NCBI GenBank assembly: GCA_024692685.1
Contig: JAILMJ010000018.1
Coordinates: 1 to 51,296 of the forward strand
Reading direction: 5' to 3'
Length of the DNA: 51,296 nucleotides
DNA from: Clostridia bacterium
GTDB taxonomy: Bacteria; Bacillota; Clostridia; Oscillospirales; Acutalibacteraceae
This document shows, in pieces, positions 40,635-49,661 of this stretch. Numbering within the stretch: position 1 is the first letter of the stretch; each line of letters opens with the position of its first letter. A program made the position numbers and the translations under genes. The notes below the pieces were generated by a model. It did no database searches and was not told where the DNA came from. It saw nothing but the letters and a program-made list of their open reading frames with translations.

Positions 40635-41832
40635 TTGAAAGCTCCTTTCCGGATACCAGAATCTTATCAAACTGCGAAAGCCAGCCGGGAGTACCTGTCA
40701 TATCCTTGGCAACAACATAAGAATCATTTGAGTAAAGCTCCTGAATCCTGTTGAATTTTACTACATTACCTTCCCGGATATAAACGCCTATACGACCGTC
40801 ATCGTCAAACCTGATTGCGTCTCTGCGTATCTTTATTCCGTTATGGGTTACGGTTACAATCTTTCCCGCAACCTTTCTGACTGTTGCAAGATTTTCATTC
40901 ATTTGCGAGCATTTGAACACAAGCAAAACCTTATTGTCGTCAATAACTGTCTTCTTAAACAGTTCTGCTCTGACCGTTTCACCGTCGGAGTCTCCGAGTA
41001 CCAGGTCTGCCTTTGCTCCCGGCCTCATATCATTGAGCCGCCCCGATCCGACAACGGAGGCGACATACCAGTCAAAGTTTTCGATTATTTTGCCGAAGGT
41101 GTCATTGGCAACCTCTGACTTTTCCGACTTGAAAGCGGTGTTGAGCTTTTCTTCCGTCAGTTCCGCGATATCTTCCGGAGTGAGTATATTTTCATATCCG
41201 TCGGGCCTGCTGACATAATACCCCGATTTCTCCGCGCTGACGATGCTTTTGGGCTTTGCAGACGACATAACCGATATTTCCTTTTCAAGGGCGGCTATCT
41301 GGTCGGCGCAGTCGATTTCATATCCGAGAGAAATGTTTTTACGTGACAGCTTCTCCGCGAATGAAAGTTCGTTTGAAGAAAGATCTGAAAAATCGTTGCT
41401 GTAGGCGGCATCGAGTATGGAATAAAACTCGGAATAGATTTCACTGCTGAGCTTGTCTATATCGAGATTTGCAAGTTTAACCTGACTGTTGATTTTTTCA
41501 TAAACTGCCAGCTTTTTCTCAAGAGCCAGCATCCCGGAATATTTTTCCGCTGATTTTTCGTCACCGAAAACCGCTGCGATACGGCTGCCGTTGCTGACCC
41601 TTTCACCGTTCACGGCAAGGGGAACAACAACTCCCTCCTTGTTTCCGTCAAGCACCGTTTCATCCCTTATGATAAACATATCCGCTTCAACAGCCTCAGG
41701 CACTTCCTGAACGTACGCCGTAACGGTTTTATATCCTCCGCCAATCTTATTATAAACTGCCATTCCCGCAAAACCAAGAACTCCGATTACGGTTATCACC
41801 GCAAGGATTCTCGTAAGTCTGTCGCTGTTCAA
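40615..41832 (-). CDS. HlyD-like membrane-anchored protein of the division cluster
   Basis: A 405-residue protein with one N-terminal membrane segment (ILAVITVIGVLGFAGMAVY, 9-27) and the rest outside. It has a biotinyl-lipoyl-like strand (GVVVPLAVNGERVSNGSRIAAVF), a helical hairpin (about 95-195) and a beta-barrel-like C-terminal half with KIVTVTHNGIKIRRDAIRFDDD. The layout matches HlyD/membrane-fusion proteins that occur next to sepF in many Clostridia. No exporter gene is adjacent, so it is probably not a classical efflux adaptor. It overlaps miaA by 4 bp. Confidence 0.75.
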   Translation of the reverse strand: MNSDRLTRILAVITVIGVLGFAGMAVYNKIGGGYKTVTAYVQEVPEAVEADMFIIRDETVLDGNKEGVVVPLAVNGERVSNGSRIAAVFGDEKSAEKYSGMLALEKKLAVYEKINSQVKLANLDIDKLSSEIYSEFYSILDAAYSNDFSDLSSNELSFAEKLSRKNISLGYEIDCADQIAALEKEISVMSSAKPKSIVSAEKSGYYVSRPDGYENILTPEDIAELTEEKLNTAFKSEKSEVANDTFGKIIENFDWYVASVVGSGRLNDMRPGAKADLVLGDSDGETVRAELFKKTVIDDNKVLLVFKCSQMNENLATVRKVAGKIVTVTHNGIKIRRDAIRFDDDGRIGVYIREGNVVKFNRIQELYSNDSYVVAKDMTGTPGWLSQFDKILVSGKELSNGKVID

Positions 41833-42779
41833 ATATGTTCACCTCCGTTTCTGAGATATTCAAGTGCTGCGTCTGTCATTTCTTCAACAGAAGAGTAATC
41901 GTCAATATAAATGACTTTTATCCTCTCATCCCGTCTGAACCAGGTAAGCTGCCTTTTGGCATACCGTCTGGTCTGCATTTTAAGTGTTTCAATACATTCA
42001 TCAAGACTTTTTTCTCCGTCAATGAACGGCTTGAGTTCTTTATATCCGATGGCCTGAACGGCAGTGTTGCCGGCAGGCAGAGCAAAGAATCGCCTTGCTT
42101 CTTCAACAAGACCCGCCTCAATCATACCGTCAACACGCCTGTTAATCCGGTCATAGAGGACCTGCCTGTCCCTGGCACTCAGGCAAATACTCCTGAACTC
42201 AAAAGGAGAGGGCTGTCCCCTGGATTTTTCATCCGACTGTGTTTTTGTCATACCGGTTACTTGATATTTTTCAAGCGCCCTGATAATGCGGTTCAAATCG
42301 TTTACATGAAGCTTTTCAGCTCCGACGGGATCAATTTCCGCAAGGCGGTCAAGGAGCACCTGCGCACCTTTTTCGGTAGCTTCTTTTTTAAGTTCTTCGC
42401 GATAGACATAATCGTTTTCTTCGTGAAAAAAATCAATATTATCGACAAGGGAAGAGTAGTAAAGACCCGTCCCGCCGACTACGACAGGCATTTTCCCGCG
42501 TGCGTGAATTGAAATAATTGCCTTCTTTGCTTCCTCACAGTAGCGTGCCACGCTGAACTCTTCGGAAGTATCCACAAAGCCAATCAGGTGATGGGGTATG
42601 CCCCCCATCTCGGCAGGAGTGGGCTTGGCTGTCGCTATATCCATATCCTTGTAAATCTGCATTGAATCACAGGAAACAACTTCCCCGTCAAGCGCCCTGC
42701 AGAGATTGACACTGAGAGCCGTTTTCCCTGAAGCTGTAGGCCCGACAACCGCCGCAACCTGTATTTTACACTCTGCCAA
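41829..42779 (-). CDS. miaA: tRNA dimethylallyltransferase
   Basis: A 316-residue enzyme adding the dimethylallyl group to A37 of tRNAs reading UNN codons. P-loop VVGPTASGKTAL is at about 10-21, CDSMQIYKDMDIATAKP is the substrate-recognition stretch, and VGGTGLYYSSL, QAIGYKELKPF and the C-terminal RRYAKRQLTWFRRD are all conserved. MiaB, which acts on its product, is encoded 5 kb upstream in the same gene run. It overlaps mutL by 14 bp. Confidence 0.96.
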   Translation of the reverse strand: MAECKIQVAAVVGPTASGKTALSVNLCRALDGEVVSCDSMQIYKDMDIATAKPTPAEMGGIPHHLIGFVDTSEEFSVARYCEEAKKAIISIHARGKMPVVVGGTGLYYSSLVDNIDFFHEENDYVYREELKKEATEKGAQVLLDRLAEIDPVGAEKLHVNDLNRIIRALEKYQVTGMTKTQSDEKSRGQPSPFEFRSICLSARDRQVLYDRINRRVDGMIEAGLVEEARRFFALPAGNTAVQAIGYKELKPFIDGEKSLDECIETLKMQTRRYAKRQLTWFRRDERIKVIYIDDYSSVEEMTDAALEYLRNGGEHI

Positions 42780-44682
42780 AATTCTTCTCCAACTCTCTTT
42801 GCGTCATTTCAATAAGGACCGGACGTCCGTGAGGACAGTATCTTATATCCGGCATTGACAGAAGCTGCTTTGCAAAAATCTCCATCTCATATTCCGACGT
42901 AAAGTTCCCGGCTTTAACAGCGCTCCTGCATGCAACAGAATGAAAAATCCAATCCAGTTTTTCAAATGAAACATCCTGTTTCTTCTCAACAAATCTGCCT
43001 GCGATTTCGGAAATAACCTCTTCAATCTCCGCAGCTTCAAGCTCCATCGGGCACTCTCTAACTAAAACGCATCCGCTGCCGAAATCTTCAACCGCAAAAC
43101 CCGAATCGGAGAGCAAATCAGCATTTTCAAGAACGGCTGAATACTCCTCTTTGGGCAAGGTTACTGTGACGGGAGCGAGAAGCATCTGGCCCGACCTTTC
43201 ACCGTGCTCTTTTTTCAGCCTTTCGTAAATGATTCTCTCGTGAGCGGCGTGCTTGTCTATGATAACAAGTTTCTTATCATACTCACAGATAATATAGGTT
43301 GTAAAAGCTTCACCGACAAGATGAAACTTCTGCTCGTCAAAACCGTCATTTCCGCTCAGCTGTTCCGGCGTTTCGATAACTGGCTCCGGTACTTCTTCCC
43401 GTACGGGTTCCGCAATCGGGCGGGAATTCAGGAGTATATCTTCGCGACTGTCTATTCTTTCATCATCGGGCTGAAGTGTCTCAACAGGAGAGTTGGCCGT
43501 GAAAGTGGTGGTTACTGCCGGTTTTTTGCCCTCCAGCGCATTGACGGACTTACCCTGAGGCGTGTAGTGCTGCCAGAAATCGGAACGCGGCGGCGCCATT
43601 TTTATCTGTTCAGCCGTTTGCTTCGCACTTCCGGTATATTTTTGCGTATTTTCTCTTTTTACCAATGTGTCGGCAAATATCTGCTTTCTTGTATCTCCGA
43701 GCGCAAGCGCGTTTTTCACGCCTGAATAAACGGCGTTAAACACAGGCCTTTCATCGGAAAATCTGACTTCCGTCTTTGCGGGATGAACATTGACATCCAC
43801 CCTTGACGGATCAATGTCTATATTGATAACACAGGCGGGGAACTTCCCAACCATAATGCTGTTTTTATACCCTTCCGACAGAGCTGCAGAGCAGGTGCCG
43901 GTTTTTATGCAGCGGTTATTCAGAAAGAAGAATTGCATATTTCTGTTTGGCCTTGAAAAAACCGGCTTAGAAATATAGCCCTCAATTTTAACCGCATCCG
44001 AACTGCCTTCGCAGGGAATCATCTGGGAGGCAAACTCCTTACCGAACACTTCTCTGATACAGGTAAGCAAATCCCCGGAACCTGTGGTCATAAGAACTTG
44101 CTTTCCGTCTCTGATAAACCTGAATGTGACTTCCGGATGAGAAAGGGCAATTCTGTCCGCAACTGCGGCCACGGCATTCGCCTCTGTAACATCTTTTTTC
44201 AGGAACTTCATCCTGGCGGGAGTCTTCTGGAAAATATCTCTTACCGTTATGGTTGTGCCCTCCGGGCAGCCCGCCTCATCAAGCAGGGTTTCCTCACCGT
44301 ATTCGACGCAGTATCTCGTGCCGGTGCCGCTCCCTTTGAGCCTTGTAAGCAAATCAATCTTTGAAACTGCGGCTATGCTTGCCAGTGCCTCGCCTCTGAA
44401 ACCGAGGGTCAGAATTGAATTGAGGTCTTCGAATGTTGTAATCTTGCTTGTTGCGTGGCTGACAAATGCATCGCGTACATCCTGAGGATCAATACCGGAG
44501 CCGTTGTCGGTCACTCTGATATATGTTATACCGCCGTTGCGTATTTCCAGAGTTATATTACTTGCACCGGCATCTATTGAATTTTCAAGGAGTTCCTTTA
44601 CAACCGAGGCCGGTCTTTCCACGACTTCACCTGCAGCAATAAGCTCCGCAAGATAATCGGGCATTACATTTATTTTTTTCAT
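42766..44682 (-). CDS. mutL: DNA mismatch repair protein MutL (endonuclease type)
   Basis: A 638-residue protein. The N-terminal GHKL ATPase has AAGEVVERPASVVKELLENS, VTDNGSGI and TLGFRGEALASI. A variable linker runs over about 330-440. The C-terminal domain carries the nuclease motif DKHAAHERIIYE (a DQHA-type motif with Lys for Gln), plus ACRSAVKAG and CPHGRPVLIE, so it should nick DNA during repair, as expected where no MutH exists. AAAGGAG lies 7 bases before ATG. mutS is 22 bp upstream. Confidence 0.96.
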   Translation of the reverse strand: MKKINVMPDYLAELIAAGEVVERPASVVKELLENSIDAGASNITLEIRNGGITYIRVTDNGSGIDPQDVRDAFVSHATSKITTFEDLNSILTLGFRGEALASIAAVSKIDLLTRLKGSGTGTRYCVEYGEETLLDEAGCPEGTTITVRDIFQKTPARMKFLKKDVTEANAVAAVADRIALSHPEVTFRFIRDGKQVLMTTGSGDLLTCIREVFGKEFASQMIPCEGSSDAVKIEGYISKPVFSRPNRNMQFFFLNNRCIKTGTCSAALSEGYKNSIMVGKFPACVINIDIDPSRVDVNVHPAKTEVRFSDERPVFNAVYSGVKNALALGDTRKQIFADTLVKRENTQKYTGSAKQTAEQIKMAPPRSDFWQHYTPQGKSVNALEGKKPAVTTTFTANSPVETLQPDDERIDSREDILLNSRPIAEPVREEVPEPVIETPEQLSGNDGFDEQKFHLVGEAFTTYIICEYDKKLVIIDKHAAHERIIYERLKKEHGERSGQMLLAPVTVTLPKEEYSAVLENADLLSDSGFAVEDFGSGCVLVRECPMELEAAEIEEVISEIAGRFVEKKQDVSFEKLDWIFHSVACRSAVKAGNFTSEYEMEIFAKQLLSMPDIRYCPHGRPVLIEMTQRELEKNFGRV

Positions 44683-44704
44683 AAAGCAACTCCTTTCCGA
44701 ACGA

Positions 44705-47311
44705 TTAATCGATCATTGTTTTAAGTTCATAAAGCAACTGAAGCGCCTCTATGGGCGTAAGGGTATTCACATCTGTATTTTTGAGTCTCTGCCTGACAGC
44801 GTCATCTTTCTCCGAATTGAAAGAAATCTGATAATCGTCAGCATCGCTGTGACTGCTTTCAAAAACAATCGGTCTGCCGCTCTCACTTTCTATCTCTTTA
44901 AGAACCACTTTGGCGCGTTCAACAACGGATGAAGGAACGCCTGCCAGCTTTGCTACCTCAATTCCGTAACTGCCGTCTGCGCAACCGGGAGTAATTCTGC
45001 GAAGGAAGGTGATATCATCCCCTCTCTTCTTGACTGCAACATTATAATTTTTCACCCCGCTGACCGTATTTTCAATTTCGGTCAGTTCATGATAGTGAGT
45101 GGCAAAGAGGGTTTTTGCTCCGAGTTTTTTTGGGTCACATGAATACTCCAAAACGGCTCTCGCTATGCTCATACCGTCATAGGTCGAGGTGCCTCTGCCT
45201 ATTTCGTCAAAAATAATCAGGCTCCTGCGTGTGGCGCTCTTTAAAATATCCGCCACCTCGCTCATTTCCACCATAAATGTGGATGAACCGGATGCAAGAT
45301 CATCTGATGCGCCTATCCTCGTATATATTCCGTCAACTATACATAGGCGGGCACTTGACGCGGGCACAAATGACCCCGCCTGCGCCATAAGGCAAATCAA
45401 GGCAACCTGACGCATATAGGTGGACTTGCCTGCCATATTCGGACCGGTTATTATTGCACATCTGTCATCACCGTTATTAAGGCATGTGTCATTCGGTACG
45501 AAGGGATAATCAATAGTCTTTTCAATAACAGGATGACGCCCTTCTTTTATTATAATCTCATCATTTGCGCTCATTTCGGGGCAGATATAATTATTTTCAC
45601 AGGCAACGGCTGCAAAAGAACACAGGGCGTCCAGAGTTGCGACATGTGATGAAGTTGCCTGTATTTCATAAAGCTTTTCGGCGGCTTTTTCCCTGACGGA
45701 GTCAAAGATTTCAAATTCAAGGTGCGCCATTCTTTCCTGCGCCCCGAGCACCTTTGATTCAAGCTCTTTAAGCTCCTGAGTAATATATCTCTCGCAGTTT
45801 ACAAGGGTCTGCTTTCTGATATAGTCTTCGGGAACAAGCTCTTTGAACGAATTCGGCACTTCTATGAAATAACCGAAAACCTTGTTATAACTGATTTTAA
45901 GTTTTTTGATTCCCGTTCTTTCCTGCTCTCTGCTCTGAATAGCCGCAAGAAAACCCTTTCCGTTACTGACAAGTTCATGCAGTTCGTCAAGCTCGGCATT
46001 GAATCCGGAATTGATCATCCCGCCCTCCCTGACAGAAAAGGGAGGATCCTCAACAATGGCGCTGTTGATAAGCTCTGTAAGTTCATCCAGAGTTTCAATT
46101 CCTTCGCTCGTTTCTTTCAAGAGTGAACAGGTACACTGCGATGTTTTCTCCTTGATGAAAGGCATCTTTTCAAGGGTCTGAGAAAGGGCACGGAGTTCTC
46201 TTGCGTTTGCCGTGCCGTAGGATATTCTTGTGATAAGTCTCTCCATATCCTGACAGCCCGAGAGATGCTCGGTAATATCTTCGCGCAATGCGGATTTTTC
46301 AACAAGCTCACCAACCGCATTGTGACGCTTTGTGATACCGCCTATGTTAACAAGCGGTCTCTCTATCCACGAGCGGAGTTTACGTCTGCCCATTGAGGTT
46401 TTCGCCTTATCAAGCACCCAAAGGAGAGTGCCGCGCTTTTCACGCGTCCTCATAGTCTCGGTTATTTCGAGATTCCTGACAGTCGAAACATCAAGGCGCA
46501 TAAAACTGCCGTCGCCGTAAAAGTTGATTTCCCTGATATTGTCAAGTTCGTTTTTCTGAACCTCTCTGAGATAATTGATTGCCGCTCCTATTGAACACAT
46601 AGCGGCATCCGCTCCCTCGGGAAGCACTTCCTCAACGCTTTTTACCCTGAAGTGGTTTAAAACGGTTGATGTGCAGAGCGAGGGGTCAAAGCACTCATCG
46701 TCAAGAAGTTCACAGGTAGCGGAATCAAGTCTTCTTTTGATGAAGCCTGTTACATCGGTAAGTTTAAGAACATCGGACTTTATTATCACCTCACGGGGAG
46801 AGAATCTTCCGAGTTCGTTTATGATATTTTTTTCACAGTTTCTTTTTGCAAACATTGTAGCGTGAAGACTGCCGGTTGAAACATCCACAAAACAAAGCCC
46901 GATATTCTTTTCCAGGGGACAGATAACCGCAAGAAAATTATTTTTTCCTTCATCGAGCATAGTGCTCTCTATGACAGTACCCGGAGTGACAACCCTGGTG
47001 ACATTTCTCTTGACAATTCCCTTGGCAAGCGCCGGGTCTTCAAGTTGCTCACAGATAGCCACCTTATACCCGTTCGCAACAAGCTTGGCTATGTATGAGT
47101 CGACACTGTGAAACGGGACTCCGCACATGGGAGCTCTTTCTTCCTGACCGCAGTCTCTGCCTGTCAATACAAGGTCAAGCACAGCGGACGCCTTTTTTGC
47201 ATCGTCAAAGAACATCTCATAAAAGTCCCCGAGACGGTACATAAGAATGGTGTCCGGATATTGTTTTTTTATTTCAAAATACTGTTTCATCATGGGTGTG
47301 AAATCTGCCAT
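44705..47311 (-). CDS. mutS: DNA mismatch repair protein MutS
   Basis: An 868-residue mismatch-recognition ATPase. GDFYEMF at about 28-34 is the Phe-x-Glu mismatch-reading loop. Domains II-IV follow. The ATPase has Walker A GPNMAGKSTYMRQ, LIIFDEIGRGTSTYDG and FATHYHELTEIE. The length is normal for MutS1. The first gene after a 63-bp gap with a CGGGCG/CGCCCG hairpin that separates it from ylbF. Only a weak AGG-type ribosome binding site is visible. Confidence 0.97.
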   Translation of the reverse strand: MADFTPMMKQYFEIKKQYPDTILMYRLGDFYEMFFDDAKKASAVLDLVLTGRDCGQEERAPMCGVPFHSVDSYIAKLVANGYKVAICEQLEDPALAKGIVKRNVTRVVTPGTVIESTMLDEGKNNFLAVICPLEKNIGLCFVDVSTGSLHATMFAKRNCEKNIINELGRFSPREVIIKSDVLKLTDVTGFIKRRLDSATCELLDDECFDPSLCTSTVLNHFRVKSVEEVLPEGADAAMCSIGAAINYLREVQKNELDNIREINFYGDGSFMRLDVSTVRNLEITETMRTREKRGTLLWVLDKAKTSMGRRKLRSWIERPLVNIGGITKRHNAVGELVEKSALREDITEHLSGCQDMERLITRISYGTANARELRALSQTLEKMPFIKEKTSQCTCSLLKETSEGIETLDELTELINSAIVEDPPFSVREGGMINSGFNAELDELHELVSNGKGFLAAIQSREQERTGIKKLKISYNKVFGYFIEVPNSFKELVPEDYIRKQTLVNCERYITQELKELESKVLGAQERMAHLEFEIFDSVREKAAEKLYEIQATSSHVATLDALCSFAAVACENNYICPEMSANDEIIIKEGRHPVIEKTIDYPFVPNDTCLNNGDDRCAIITGPNMAGKSTYMRQVALICLMAQAGSFVPASSARLCIVDGIYTRIGASDDLASGSSTFMVEMSEVADILKSATRRSLIIFDEIGRGTSTYDGMSIARAVLEYSCDPKKLGAKTLFATHYHELTEIENTVSGVKNYNVAVKKRGDDITFLRRITPGCADGSYGIEVAKLAGVPSSVVERAKVVLKEIESESGRPIVFESSHSDADDYQISFNSEKDDAVRQRLKNTDVNTLTPIEALQLLYELKTMID

Positions 47312-47353
47312 GACAAATATACCTGACCTTTCGTAATGAGTTTAGCCGGACGG

Positions 47354-47368
47354 GCGGACCGCCCGCTG
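47354..47368. other. GC-rich hairpin between ylbF and mutS
   Basis: CGGGCG and CGCCCG pair around a three-base loop. No T-run follows on the minus strand, so it is more likely an mRNA-stabilising or partial-attenuation structure than a full terminator. Confidence 0.4.
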
Positions 47369-47374
47369 CTGTTA

Positions 47375-47788
47375 TCAGTGGCAGCCACCGCAGGAGCCGC
47401 AGTCACCCTCGCAGTTTTCATCGTGAATATGAGGCTCACACGTGGCGGGATCTTCGCCCTGAAGGCAAAGAGTGAAAATACCGTTGATGTATTTCATAAG
47501 TTTATCAATCTCGCCTGCCGCCTCCTCGTATGCCTGCATATTGGGGTTGGCCATTATTTTAGTATAGAGTGAACCGAATTCGGCATCAAGTTCCTGAATT
47601 CTGTTGTCGTCCTTATCCTCTTTTCCGGCTTCGTGCTGGAAGTTCATCTGGGTAAGCTGTAACTTCGCGATAAGCTCGTTGAGTTCATCGTCTTTCTCAT
47701 TTGCTTTCTGAGCCTGTGAAAATTTTAAATAACGCTCATCCTGCTGAAGGGCTGCTCCGAGTTCTCTTGCTATTGCTATTACGTCCAT
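47375..47788 (-). CDS. ylbF: YlbF/YmcA-family protein with Cys/His-rich tail
   Basis: A 137-residue helical protein. Residues 1-105 match the YlbF/YmcA fold (IARELGAALQQDERYLKF; MNFQHEAGKED; MANPNMQAYEEAAGEIDKLM), members of the Y-complex that guides RNase Y in Bacillus. The tail (108-137) holds six Cys and three His, ending CEGDCGSCGGCH, well suited to hold a metal or Fe-S cluster. AAGGAG precedes ATG. It lies 30 bp after miaB, also a cluster-dependent enzyme. Confidence 0.88.
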   Translation of the reverse strand: MDVIAIARELGAALQQDERYLKFSQAQKANEKDDELNELIAKLQLTQMNFQHEAGKEDKDDNRIQELDAEFGSLYTKIMANPNMQAYEEAAGEIDKLMKYINGIFTLCLQGEDPATCEPHIHDENCEGDCGSCGGCH

Positions 47789-47818
47789 TTTTATTTCTCC
47801 TTAAATTTAAAATTGTAT

Positions 47819-49237
47819 TCATTCATTCAAAAGTCTGCCCCTGAGAATCCAGGTAAGAGATTCAGTGACAGTAACATTTTTGAAATTGCCTATAACACTT
47901 TCCGGCGCAGGGAATTCAATGATGACATTTCCTCCGGTCCTGCCCTGAATGAGGCCGGTTTTAGAAACGCTTTCACACAGAACACGGTATGTTTTGCCGA
48001 CACTTTCGGCTGTTCTCTCCGCTGCTACACTCTCCTGAACCGAAAGAAGTTCCCTGAACCATCTGCTCTTTTCTTCCTCGGAAACAGGGTCATCCATTTG
48101 CGCTGCCTTTGTGCCCTCTCTTGCCGAAAAAATGAATGTGAACATAGATGTGAATTTTGCTTTTTTGACAAGGTTAACCGTTTCACAAAAGTCTTCATAG
48201 GTTTCCCCCGGGAAACCGACAATGACATCGGCGGTGATTGAAAGATCCGGTATCGCCTTGTAAGCGTAATCTATGAGCTCCGTATATTGCTCAACCGTGT
48301 ATCCCCTGTTCATGGCTTTGAGCACTCTGTTGCTTCCGCTCTGAAACGGCAGATGCAGATGCCGAGCGACCTTATTGCATCCGGCAATGGTATCAAGCAA
48401 TTCGCGGGTGCAATCCTTCGGATGAGAGGTCATAAATCTGATTATGAAGTCACCTTCAATATCGTTTATCTCTCTGAGCAATCTTGCAAAATCATACCCG
48501 TAATCGGGATTTTTGCCGTAAGAGTTGACATTCTGACCGAGCAGGGTTATTTCTTTATAACCTGCCTTTACAAGCCGTTTTGCTTCATCGATGACATCCG
48601 CGGGAGCTCTGCTTCTCTCTCTGCCCCTGACATACGGAACAACACAGTAACTGCAAAAATTGTTGCAGCCGTACATTATCGGGAGCCATGCTTTGAAATC
48701 GCTGTCACGGTGAAGCGGAACATTCTCAACTATAACCCCGTCTCCGTCCGGTATTTCGCAGAATTTCTCTCCGTTTGCAAGACTTCTGTAAACAAATTCG
48801 GGAAGTCTGTGCAGAACGTGAGTGCCGAAAACCACATCCACGAACGGATAACTCTTTCTGATTTTTTCAGCGATATGCTTCTGCTGCATCATACAACCGC
48901 AAAGCATAATCTTCATCTGTCTGTTTCGGGCTTTGATGTTCTTCAGTGCTCCGACGTTGCCGAATACTCTGTCCTCTGCGTGCTCCCTTATTGCGCAGGT
49001 ATTATATATGACAAGGTCGGAATTCTCAACCTCATCAACGAGCACATAACCCATTTCAACAAGCATTCCCTTTATTTTTTCGCTGTCGGCAACATTGCCC
49101 TGACAGCCATAGGTATGCACAAAAGCTTTGGGCGAAGCCGGAAATACCGTCTCAATAAGCAAGCTGACTTTTTCTATGTATTCTTTTTGTTTTACGGTTT
49201 CTTCCTGCGGTATCAGGAACCTGTTTTCATCTTTCAA
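47819..49237 (-). CDS. miaB: tRNA-2-methylthio-N6-dimethylallyladenosine synthase
   Basis: A 472-residue radical-SAM methylthiotransferase acting on i6A37 of tRNA, the product of MiaA. The N-terminal domain has HTYGCQGNVADSEK (Gly where most have Met) with further Cys residues for the auxiliary 4Fe-4S cluster. The radical SAM motif is YGCNNFCSYCVVPYVRGRERSR, and a C-terminal TRAM domain is present. The ORF runs on upstream into AT-rich non-coding DNA. The likely start is TTG at 49237, 8 bases after GGAGG (TTG 49240 at 5 bases is possible). Confidence 0.95.
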   Translation of the reverse strand: MKDENRFLIPQEETVKQKEYIEKVSLLIETVFPASPKAFVHTYGCQGNVADSEKIKGMLVEMGYVLVDEVENSDLVIYNTCAIREHAEDRVFGNVGALKNIKARNRQMKIMLCGCMMQQKHIAEKIRKSYPFVDVVFGTHVLHRLPEFVYRSLANGEKFCEIPDGDGVIVENVPLHRDSDFKAWLPIMYGCNNFCSYCVVPYVRGRERSRAPADVIDEAKRLVKAGYKEITLLGQNVNSYGKNPDYGYDFARLLREINDIEGDFIIRFMTSHPKDCTRELLDTIAGCNKVARHLHLPFQSGSNRVLKAMNRGYTVEQYTELIDYAYKAIPDLSITADVIVGFPGETYEDFCETVNLVKKAKFTSMFTFIFSAREGTKAAQMDDPVSEEEKSRWFRELLSVQESVAAERTAESVGKTYRVLCESVSKTGLIQGRTGGNVIIEFPAPESVIGNFKNVTVTESLTWILRGRLLNE

Positions 49238-49325
49238 CAAGAATACCTCCGTACCGGCGGGCAGCGTCTTGCATTCCGCGTCGACTTTTCCGCACAGGCA
49301 CCCACTATAATAAAATATTATTAAA

Positions 49326-49354
49326 ATTATATAATAAAGCGCTGCAATATTCAA
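49326..49354 (-). promoter_or_regulatory. Promoter of the miaB-ylbF-mutS run
   Basis: On the minus strand TTGAAT (49349-49354) and a perfect TATAAT (49326-49331) are 17 bp apart, about 90 bp before the miaB start. Confidence 0.75.
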
Positions 49355-49445
49355 GTACAAAATGAATAAAACAGCGCAAAAAATCAAAATATGTATATTC
49401 CGCCCGAATAGTATTCAAGCAGGCTTCTATTCTTATAGAATGCAA

Positions 49446-49661
49446 CTATTTGAAGAGCTTTGATGCAAGGTCAAAATTAGCGGCCCTTCTCTTTTTTTCT
49501 TCAACGGAATCCGCTTTGAACTTCCCGCTTTCATCCATTATAAGAACACTGCCTTCTTTAATCCGCGAATCTATGCTTTCAAGCCGGACCCGGACTCTTT
49601 TGCCGTTGTCATCGGTGCATACGGCATAACCGTTCTCAATTTTATCAACGCTGTAGAACAT
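49446..49661 (-). CDS. DUF3006-family small protein
   Basis: A 71-residue protein: FYSVDKIENGYAVCTDDNGK then a beta-rich core and a basic helical end (EEKKRRAANFDLASKLFK). This is the DUF3006 pattern, commonly encoded right after ComEC-like metallo-hydrolases. The function is unknown, possibly nucleic-acid binding. It overlaps the hydrolase gene by one base. A TTCTAT/ATAGAA hairpin without T-run lies just downstream. Confidence 0.85.
   Translation of the reverse strand: MFYSVDKIENGYAVCTDDNGKRVRVRLESIDSRIKEGSVLIMDESGKFKADSVEEKKRRAANFDLASKLFK

Noticed and set aside
47354-47368. Full terminator between ylbF and mutS
   Set aside because: The hairpin is not followed by a T-run on the minus strand, so it was recorded only as a hairpin.
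48287-49324. 345-codon plus-strand ORF
   Set aside because: It is antisense to miaB, which has all its motifs, and has no recognisable domain of its own.
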